Assembly: GCF_041431415.1 (NCBI RefSeq)
Contig: NZ_CP107845.1
Location: 3,658,001-3,722,000 of the forward strand
DNA: 64,000 bases
Origin: Streptomyces sp. NBC_00513
GTDB lineage: Bacteria > Actinomycetota > Actinomycetes > Streptomycetales > Streptomycetaceae
Reading direction: 5' to 3'
The translations under genes and the position numbers were made by a program. This document shows, piece by piece, positions 58,539 to 64,000 of this stretch (position 1 is the stretch's first letter; each line of letters opens with the position of its first letter). The notes under the pieces are model-generated. The model searched no databases. It was not told the DNA's origin and saw nothing but the letters and a program-made list of their open reading frames with translations.

Positions 58539-60275
58539 ATGACCGACCGCACCCCCCGCTGGGCCCTCGCCGAGGACGGAGACGGCTGGTGGCACGCCGC
58601 CCCCATCGCGCCCGGCGGCGGTGGCGATGGCGGTGGTGGCGGTGGCGGTGGTGGCGGGGCCCTGACGGCCGGGGCGTCGGCGGTGCGCGCGCGGCAGGTC
58701 GCCGAGGCCGTACGGGCGGCGCCGGACGGCACCCGGTGGGTATGGCGGTCCACCGCCGCCGTGTATCCGCGCCTGCTCGCCGCCGGGGTCCGCATCGAGC
58801 GGTGCTACGACATCGAGAACGCCGAACTGCTGCTGCTCCGCCACGAGGGCCGCTTCGGCGAGCCCCGCTCGGCCGCCGCCGCCTGGGCCCGGCTGGAGGG
58901 CAGGCCCGTTCCGCCGGATCCCCCGCAGCGGGCCGCCGAACCCGGTGCCCAGGACTCCCTCTTCGACCCGCAGCCCGCCCCGGTCCCGCTGGACGCCCTG
59001 CTCGCCGTCCACGCCGACCAGGTGGAACGGCACGACGCCACCGCCCACCCCGACCGGATGCGGCTGCTCACCACGGCCGAGTCGGCCGCGTTCCTGGTGG
59101 CCGCCGAGATGCACCGCTCCGGGCTTCCCTGGCGGGCCGACACGCACCGCGCCCTGCTCACCGAGCTGCTCGGCGAGCGGTACGCGGGCAGCGGGCAGCC
59201 CCGCCGACTCGCCGAGCTGGCCGACGAGGTGTCGGCCGCGTTCGGTCGCCGGGTGCGCCCCGATCTGCCCGCCGACGTCATCAAGGCCTTCGCCGAGACC
59301 GGGATCAAGCTCAAGTCCACCCGCCGCTGGGAAATCCAGGAACTGGACCACCCGGCCGTGAAACCGCTGGTCGAGTTCAAGAAGCTGTACCGGATCCACA
59401 CCGCCCACGGCTGGTCCTGGCTCGCGGACTGGGTCCACGACGGCCGTTTCCGCCCCGAGTTCATCCCCGGAGGCACCCTGACCGGCCGCTGGGTCACCAA
59501 CGGCGGCGGAGCCCTGCAGATCCCCAAGGTGATCCGGCGTGCCGTCGTCGCGGACCCCGGCTGGCGGCTCGTCGTCGCGGACGCCGACCAGATGGAGCCC
59601 CGGGTGCTGGCCGCGATCTCCCGCGACCCGGCGTTCATGGAAGTCGCGGGCCGTCCCGAGGACCTCTACACGGCCATCTCCCGGCAGGGCTTCTCCGGGG
59701 ACCGGGACATGGCCAAACTGGCCGTCCTCGGCGCGGTGTACGGGCAGACCTCGGGCGACGGCCTCAAGAACCTGGCCGCCCTCCGGCGCCGCTTCCCCCG
59801 GGCCGTGGCGTACGTGGACGACGCCGCCCGGGCCGGAGAGGAGGGGCGGCTCGTACGGACCTGGCTCGGCCGGACCTGCCCGCCTCCGGTCTCCGTCGCC
59901 GACACGGACCCGGACGGCGAGGCAGGCATGCCGCAGGACCGGGACGACGGCTGGACCCCGAGCTACGCCTCCACCAACACCCGCGCGCGCGGCCGGTTCA
60001 CCCGGAACTTCGTCGTCCAGGGCAGTGCGGCGGATTGGGCGCTGCTGCTGCTCGCGGCGCTGCGGCAGTCCATCGCCGCCGCCGGAATGCGGGCCGAGCT
60101 GGTGTTCTTCCAGCACGACGAGGTCATCGTGCACTGCCCGGCGGAGGAGGCCGAGGCCGTCGCGGAGGCCATCCGCGCGGCCGGTGACCGGGCCGGGCGG
60201 ATCGCCTTCGGCGACACGCCGGTCCGGTTCCCGTTCACCACGGCGGTCGTGGAGTGCTACGCCGACGCGAAGTGA
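58539..60275 (+). CDS. DNA polymerase I-like protein (family A, no 5'-nuclease domain)
   Basis: A 578-residue family A polymerase. Motif A is VVADADQMEPRVLA (about residue 345), motif B is RDMAKLAVLGAVYGQ (about 388) and motif C is FFQHDEVIVH (about 525), so the polymerase site is intact. The 5'-nuclease domain is absent. The N-terminal third is short and lacks clear DEDD exonuclease residues, so proofreading is doubtful although the family is often called bifunctional. Residues 27-41 form a glycine run from a GGC/GGT repeat. Residues 138-142 read QDSLF, a match to the sliding-clamp consensus Q-x-x-L-F. It may be a repair or lesion-bypass polymerase. Confidence 0.88.
   Translation: MTDRTPRWALAEDGDGWWHAAPIAPGGGGDGGGGGGGGGGALTAGASAVRARQVAEAVRAAPDGTRWVWRSTAAVYPRLLAAGVRIERCYDIENAELLLLRHEGRFGEPRSAAAAWARLEGRPVPPDPPQRAAEPGAQDSLFDPQPAPVPLDALLAVHADQVERHDATAHPDRMRLLTTAESAAFLVAAEMHRSGLPWRADTHRALLTELLGERYAGSGQPRRLAELADEVSAAFGRRVRPDLPADVIKAFAETGIKLKSTRRWEIQELDHPAVKPLVEFKKLYRIHTAHGWSWLADWVHDGRFRPEFIPGGTLTGRWVTNGGGALQIPKVIRRAVVADPGWRLVVADADQMEPRVLAAISRDPAFMEVAGRPEDLYTAISRQGFSGDRDMAKLAVLGAVYGQTSGDGLKNLAALRRRFPRAVAYVDDAARAGEEGRLVRTWLGRTCPPPVSVADTDPDGEAGMPQDRDDGWTPSYASTNTRARGRFTRNFVVQGSAADWALLLLAALRQSIAAAGMRAELVFFQHDEVIVHCPAEEAEAVAEAIRAAGDRAGRIAFGDTPVRFPFTTAVVECYADAK
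58614..58658. repeat. Poly-glycine coding repeat (GGN)n in the Pol I-like gene
   Basis: Fifteen consecutive GGN codons, interrupted once by GAT, encode a Gly4-Asp-Gly10 run near the N-terminus of the polymerase. Such a repeat is prone to length change in multiples of three. Confidence 0.85.
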
Positions 60276-60289
60276 GCGCCCCACGGCGA

Positions 60290-60305
60290 TGTTTCACGTG
60301 AAACA
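60290..60305. promoter_or_regulatory. parS centromere site for ParB
   Basis: TGTTTCACGTGAAACA is a perfect 16-base palindrome identical to the bacterial parS consensus (GTTTCACGTGAAAC core). ParB binds such sites and, with ParA, organises chromosome segregation; in Streptomyces many copies cluster around oriC, with a few farther away. This one lies between the convergent polymerase and acetyltransferase gene ends. Confidence 0.92.
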
Positions 60306-60382
60306 CGGCCGGCACGACGGGCGTTCGGGGCGTTGGCCGTTCGGCCCTTGGCGCTCGGGAGCGGGGGCGGGGCGGAAGCGGG

Positions 60383-60883
60383 TCAGTCGAGGCCGTGGAA
60401 GTAGACGTGGAACGCGTCGCGTTCGAACCCTTCCGACTCGTACAGCCCCTGGGCGATGTGGTTGCCGTAGGCGGTCTCCAGCTGTACGCCTGCGACCCCG
60501 GCCTCGGCCGCGCGGCGCAGGACCTCGCGCAGCAGCGCCCGGCCCGCGCCGGTACGCCGGCCGGCCGGGGCGACGTACAAGTCGTAGAGGATCCAGATCG
60601 GCCGCATGGAGAGCGAGGAGAAGGTGCGGTACACCTGGGCGAAGCCGACCGTTCCGATCTCCGGGACATCGGCGAGCAGGACGAGCGACTCGTCCTTGCG
60701 GATGCGTTCGGCGAGGAAGGCGCGCGGCTGGTCGGGGTCCTCGACGGTCACCTCGTAGAAGTCCAGATAACCGCGGAACAACTCGGCGGCGATCGGGACG
60801 TCCGCCTCGCCCGCGACGCGCAGGACGACCCCGGCGCCTTCCTGCGGGGACCGGGTGGCGTGCTCCGCCGGCTGACCGTGCAT
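60383..60883 (-). CDS. GNAT-family N-acetyltransferase
   Basis: A 166-residue GNAT. The acetyl-CoA loop is LYVAPAGRRTGAGRALLREVL (about residues 99-119, given in parts as APAGRRTGAGRALL) and the C-terminal motif B is VQLETAYGNHIAQGLYESEGFERD. IPIAAELF-type start (ADVPIAAELFRGYLDFYEV) follows a short Gln/Pro tail. The substrate is unknown; close relatives acetylate amines or protein N-termini. ATG at 60883 has GAGGGAGAACAGAC upstream; longer frames add Gly/Arg-rich shadow. It is convergent with the polymerase gene across parS. Confidence 0.87.
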   Translation of the reverse strand: MHGQPAEHATRSPQEGAGVVLRVAGEADVPIAAELFRGYLDFYEVTVEDPDQPRAFLAERIRKDESLVLLADVPEIGTVGFAQVYRTFSSLSMRPIWILYDLYVAPAGRRTGAGRALLREVLRRAAEAGVAGVQLETAYGNHIAQGLYESEGFERDAFHVYFHGLD

Positions 60884-61081
60884 GTCTGTTCTCCCTCGTC
60901 CGTTCCTCGCGGACGACCCTAGTCCGCGGGCGGCACACCCCACACGCGGTCGGAGCGGCGGAGATCAACCCGCGCCCCACCGGCCTCTGTACCGGCGCCC
61001 GGCGCTCCAACGGACCATGCGTACACGGCACGGCAGGCGTTGGGCACGCCACTCGCGCCCACGCAGCAGAAAGGGGGCCGC

Positions 61082-61231
61082 ATGACCACGCGAAAGAAAC
61101 CCACCGAGCAGAACGCTCCCCTCCGCTCCCGCGAGGGATGCTCACGCACGGGATCGCGGTTCCCAGCCGCCGCATGCGCCGCCCGCCCCCGGAAAAAGCA
61201 AAAGCCCCAGGTCACGGCGAGTGAGTCCTGA
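61082..61231 (+). CDS. Possible small basic protein, 49 aa (uncertain)
   Basis: The frame begins MTTRKKPTEQ at an ATG with a strong AGAAAGGGGGCCGC ribosome binding site and runs to TGA at 61231. It is rich in Arg, Lys, Ala and Ser with two cysteines. Its last third lies over the terminator of the opposing tRNA gene. The ribosome binding site argues for a real gene; the overlap and lack of a known family argue against it. Confidence 0.3.
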   Translation: MTTRKKPTEQNAPLRSREGCSRTGSRFPAAACAARPRKKQKPQVTASES

Positions 61232-61234
61232 GGC
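61193..61234 (-). terminator. Intrinsic terminator with U-tract after tRNA-Thr
   Basis: Reading the minus strand, GCCTCAGG and CCTGGGGC (61234-61227 with 61211-61204, one G-U) form an 8-bp stem with a 15-base loop, followed by TTTTGCTTTTT. A U-rich tract is uncommon for Streptomyces terminators. Confidence 0.75.
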
Positions 61235-61242
61235 TTCTACAG

Positions 61243-61316
61243 AGCCGCCTTCGGGATTCGAACCCGAGACCTACGCATTACGAGTGCGTTGCTCTGGCCA
61301 ACTGAGCTAAGGCGGC
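61243..61316 (-). tRNA. tRNA-Thr (anticodon CGT)
   Basis: The 74-base gene folds as a standard cloverleaf: acceptor GCCGCCT/AGGCGGC with discriminator U, D-arm GCTC/GAGC with AGTTGGCCA loop, anticodon arm ACGCA/TGCGT around loop CTCGTAA (anticodon CGT), and T-arm TCGGG/CCCGA around TTCGAAT. CCA is not encoded. It decodes the ACG threonine codon, a common codon at this GC content. Confidence 0.95.
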
Positions 61317-61486
61317 ACCGCTGGGAGACGAGAATTCCCCCGAAGGGACGCTCTCATCAGCAGCGGCGCCAAGTCTACAGGGTTAAACCGGGTGCCCTGA
61401 ACCGGGTTGTCCGGGGCTCAGAAAACACCCACAAACCCGGCTGAAATGGTCACCCGCAGAAGGTCGATGTGCCGTGCGCGGGCCCG

Positions 61487-63073
61487 TCAGCACTTGGTGC
61501 CGTCCTTCGGCGCCTTGCCCTCCAGCAGGTACGTGTTGATCGCCGTGTCGATGCAGTCGCTGCCGCGTCCGTACGCCGTGTGCCCGTCGCCGTCGTACGT
61601 CAGGAGCGTGCCCGAGTCGAGCTGCCCCGCCAGGGACTGCGCCCACTTGTACGGGGTCGCCGGGTCCCTGGTGGTGCCCACCACCACGATCGGTGCGGCG
61701 CCCTTGGCTTCCAGCGCCCGCGCCGACCCGGTCGCCTTGACCGGCCAGTACGTGCAGTTCAGCGAGGCCCAGGCCAGCCCCGCGCCGAAGACCGGGGAGG
61801 CCTTCTCGAAGGAGGGCAGCGCCGCCTGGACCGCCTCCGGACCGGAGAAGGCAGGTGGCTGGTCGAGGCAGTTCACGGCGGCGTTGGCGAACATCAGGTT
61901 CGCGTACGTGCCGTCCGCCTCGCGCTCGTAGTAGCTGTCGGCGAGCGCCAGCAGGCCGGCCCCGTCGCCGTTCATCGCGGAGGTGAGCGCCTCGCGCAGT
62001 TGCGGCCACGCGCTCTCGTCGTACAGCGCGGCGATCACCCCGGTCGTCGCCAGTGACTCCCCGAGGGGGCGGGCCGGGTCTCCCGAGGGCACGGGTTGGG
62101 CGTCCAGCTTGCGGAAGAACTCGTTCAGCCGCTGCGCCACCGCGTCCGGGTCGCCCGAGCCGAGCGGGCACTCCGGCTGCTTCGCGCAGTCCTTGGCGAA
62201 GGACCGGAAGGCCGTCTCGAACCCGGCCGTCTGGTCCCGGTTGAGTTCGAGCGCGGGCCTGGACGGGTCCATGGCCCCGTCCAGGACCAGCCGGCCGACC
62301 CGGCCCGGGAAGAGGTCCGCGTACGTGGCCCCCAGGAACGTGCCGTACGAGGCCCCGACGTACGACAGCTTCTCGTCGCCCAGCGCCGCTCTGAGGATGT
62401 CCATGTCGCGTGCGGCGTCGACGGTGGAGACGTGCGGCAGGACCCGCTGCGAGCGCGTCTTGCAGCCCGCCGCGAACTTCTTGAACGCCGCCACCAGCAG
62501 GGCCTGCTCGGCCTTGTCGTCCGGCGTCTGGTCCACCTGGGTGAACCGGTCCATCTCCGGTCCGGACAGGCACTCGACGGGGCTGCTGCGCTCCACCCCG
62601 CGCGGGTCGAAGGACACCATGTCGTACCGGGCCCGCACGGCCGCCGGGTAGCCGATGCCCGCGTACGCCTGGAGGTACCCGATGCCCGACCCGCCGGGCC
62701 CGCCCGGATTGACGACGAGCGAACCGAGCCGCTTGCCCGGGCCGGTGGCCACGCGGCGGGCCACCGCGATGTCGATGGACTGCGCCGAACCGGGGGTGCC
62801 GGGGTTCGCGTAGTCCAGCGGTGCCTTCATGGTGGAGCACTGGAAACCGGGGACACCACAGTCGCGCCAGCTCAGCTTCTGCCCGTAGTACGGACGCAGC
62901 GCGGCCGGGACGGCCCCCGGCGCGGCCGTGCCGGCCGTGGATTTCGGCGTGTTCCCGGACGAGGACGCGGAGGCGCGGGTTCCCCCGGAACCCTCCGAAG
63001 TGCACCCGGCAAGCAGCAGCCCGGCGGCTGCGATCACGGTTCCGGTGGTGCGCAGCAGGCGACTGGTGTCCAT
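61487..63073 (-). CDS. Alpha/beta-hydrolase lipoprotein, tripeptidyl-aminopeptidase type
   Basis: A 528-residue exported hydrolase with lipobox LLAGC (Cys24) after a short signal. The catalytic Ser is in LSYVGASYGTFLGATYADLF, the Asp in VVVGTTRDPATPYKWA and the His in TYDGDGHTAYGRG. The oxyanion region is LVVNPGGPGGSGIGYL. The overall plan with the C-terminal TAP-like domain matches SlpD/SlpE and Tap tripeptidyl aminopeptidases of Streptomyces, which trim secreted peptides at the cell surface. Conserved cysteines (WRDCGVPGFQCS, CLDQ, NCTYWP, GSDCID, TKC) suggest several disulfides. It is a monocistronic gene downstream of holB. Confidence 0.9.
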   Translation of the reverse strand: MDTSRLLRTTGTVIAAAGLLLAGCTSEGSGGTRASASSSGNTPKSTAGTAAPGAVPAALRPYYGQKLSWRDCGVPGFQCSTMKAPLDYANPGTPGSAQSIDIAVARRVATGPGKRLGSLVVNPGGPGGSGIGYLQAYAGIGYPAAVRARYDMVSFDPRGVERSSPVECLSGPEMDRFTQVDQTPDDKAEQALLVAAFKKFAAGCKTRSQRVLPHVSTVDAARDMDILRAALGDEKLSYVGASYGTFLGATYADLFPGRVGRLVLDGAMDPSRPALELNRDQTAGFETAFRSFAKDCAKQPECPLGSGDPDAVAQRLNEFFRKLDAQPVPSGDPARPLGESLATTGVIAALYDESAWPQLREALTSAMNGDGAGLLALADSYYEREADGTYANLMFANAAVNCLDQPPAFSGPEAVQAALPSFEKASPVFGAGLAWASLNCTYWPVKATGSARALEAKGAAPIVVVGTTRDPATPYKWAQSLAGQLDSGTLLTYDGDGHTAYGRGSDCIDTAINTYLLEGKAPKDGTKC

Positions 63074-63282
63074 GCGGCGAGCCTAAGGCCTGCCGGAGCA
63101 CCCGGCCGGGCCCGCCGGTCCGGGCCGACCGACCGCCGCGCCGGGCACGGGCCACCGCCCGGCGCGGGCCGGGAGAGTCCCGGCGGCCGCGCAGGAACGC
63201 TCGTACGGGTGAACAGGTCAACGGACGGCGGACGGCGAACGGCGGTCGGCCAACACCCGCCGGCGCCGTCCGGCCTCGGGGG

Positions 63283-64000
63283 TCAGCCCGCGCGCAGCGC
63301 CATCGTCATGGCCTCGACGGCGAGCAGCGGGGCCACGTTCCGGTCGAGGGCCTCCCGGCAGCCGATGATCGCCTCGATGCGCCGCAGCGTGCGCTCCGGG
63401 CCCGAGTCCCGGGCGATCCGGTCCAGGTCGGCCCGTATCTCCTCATTGGCGATGGCGAGGCCCGAGCCGAGTTGGAGGGCCAGCACGTCCCGGTAGAAGC
63501 CGGTGAGGTCGGTGAGCGCCAAGTCGAGGCTGTCGCGCTGGGTACGGGTGCGGCGGCGCTTCTGCCGGTCCTCCAACTCCTTCATGACGCCCGCGGTCCC
63601 CCTCGGCATCCTGCTGCCCGCGCCCGCTCCGGCCCCGAGCGCGGCCCGCAGTTCCTCGGTCTCCTTGGTGTCGACCTCTTCGGCGAGGTACTTGGCGTCC
63701 TCGGCGGCGGCGTCGACGAGCTCCTGGGCGGCCTTGAGGCAGTCGCCCACGTCGTTCACCCGGAGCGGCAGTCTGAGCACGGCGTTGCGCCGTGATCGGG
63801 CGGCTTCGTCGGTGGCCAGTCGGCGGGCCCGGCCGATGTGGCCCTGCGTCGCACGGGCGGCCGCGGCGGCGAGGGCGGGCTCGATGCCGTCACGGCGCAT
63901 CAGCACCTCGGCGACGGCGGCCACGGGTGGAGTGCGCAGGGTCAGGTGCCGGCAGCGGGAGCGGATGGTGGGCAGCACGTCCTCCAGGGAGGGCGCGCAC
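63283..64000 (-). CDS. holB: DNA polymerase III delta' subunit, C-terminal part (cut by window edge)
   Basis: The frame enters at the window end and runs 239 codons to a stop at 63283. It starts inside the AAA+ domain with CAPSLEDVLPTIRSRCRHL, where the P-T-I-R-S-R-C motif is typical of delta' and gamma/tau clamp-loader subunits. The rest is the helical lid and collar (GHIGRARRLATDEAARSRR, LDRIARDSGPERTLRRIEAI, VAPLLAVEAMTMAL). Delta' is part of the loader that places the DnaN clamp on primed DNA. A low-complexity linker (GAGAGAGSRMPRG) lies within the collar region. Confidence 0.9.
   Translation of the reverse strand, partial: CAPSLEDVLPTIRSRCRHLTLRTPPVAAVAEVLMRRDGIEPALAAAAARATQGHIGRARRLATDEAARSRRNAVLRLPLRVNDVGDCLKAAQELVDAAAEDAKYLAEEVDTKETEELRAALGAGAGAGSRMPRGTAGVMKELEDRQKRRRTRTQRDSLDLALTDLTGFYRDVLALQLGSGLAIANEEIRADLDRIARDSGPERTLRRIEAIIGCREALDRNVAPLLAVEAMTMALRAG

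Noticed and set aside
1..64000. CRISPR arrays, prophage, insertion sequences, or biosynthetic gene clusters
   Set aside because: No spaced direct-repeat arrays, transposase, integrase, phage structural, PKS or NRPS motifs were seen on either strand.

Overview
This is about 64 kb of very GC-rich DNA with dense, often overlapping genes, third-position GC bias, many GTG starts and several leaderless starts. Family content (Lsr2, DUF397/DUF5753 regulators, TipA, DUF5937, bPH2 pairs, an orphan NuoD, an esterase/MprF pair) and gene order point to a Streptomyces chromosome core. From memory, lsr2 - panC/coaX - folP/folB/folK/folE - ftsH - hpt - tilS - metalloprotease - dacB - ppa is a neighbourhood shared across Actinobacteria, including Mycobacterium. 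I see no prophage, insertion sequence, CRISPR array or secondary-metabolite cluster.

Layout. 0-5.9 kb: start of lsr2 (cut by the window edge), an ArgA-type acetyltransferase, a BlaI-like repressor, small membrane proteins, a membrane Ser/Thr kinase paired with a DUF397 protein, and a GntR regulator. 5.9-11.4 kb: one minus-strand cofactor operon (DUF2520 dehydrogenase, panC, nadB, nadC, coaX), tightly overlapping, joining NAD and pantothenate/CoA synthesis. 11.5-25.7 kb: a threonine-aldolase-like enzyme, a DUF5937/ArsR regulator, a secreted M28 peptidase, a MidA-type methyltransferase, a two-component system, a bPH2 (YdbS/YdbT-like) pair, an orphan NuoD, arylamine N-acetyltransferase, a small zinc-finger-like protein ending in a possible sliding-clamp motif, a secreted lipase-like hydrolase and a coiled-coil membrane protein.

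25.7-32.6 kb: an osmoprotectant ABC importer with divergent ATPase, then a divergent esterase and an MprF-like aminoacyl-lipid synthase. 32.7-36.6 kb: folate genes folP, an NTF2-like gene, folB, folK, DUF3180, a broken Hint/intein-like remnant and folE. 36.6-46.1 kb: ftsH, hpt, tilS, zinc metalloprotease, dacB, ppa and a ThrE exporter. 46.2-52.3 kb: DedA, a TipA homologue with a TipA-type promoter, a DinB-like protein, a class B PBP and an aldehyde dehydrogenase.

52.3-64 kb: a developmental-type regulatory trio (DUF5753 HTH, HATPase, DUF397) carrying three copies of a palindromic site, a FUSC transporter, a short TatA preceded by a 9-bp tandem repeat, a DUF2786 protein, a Pol I-like DNA polymerase, a perfect parS site, a GNAT acetyltransferase, tRNA-Thr(CGT), a lipoprotein peptidase and the end of holB (cut by the window edge).

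Most of the window is housekeeping and conserved Streptomyces biology. The least explained items are the repeated TGCACGTGCA sites, the NuoD/MidA proximity, the QLPLF-ended mini-protein, the His-Asp-Pro-coding repeat before tatA and the Hint remnant. All starts and functions were read by eye; no database search was run.
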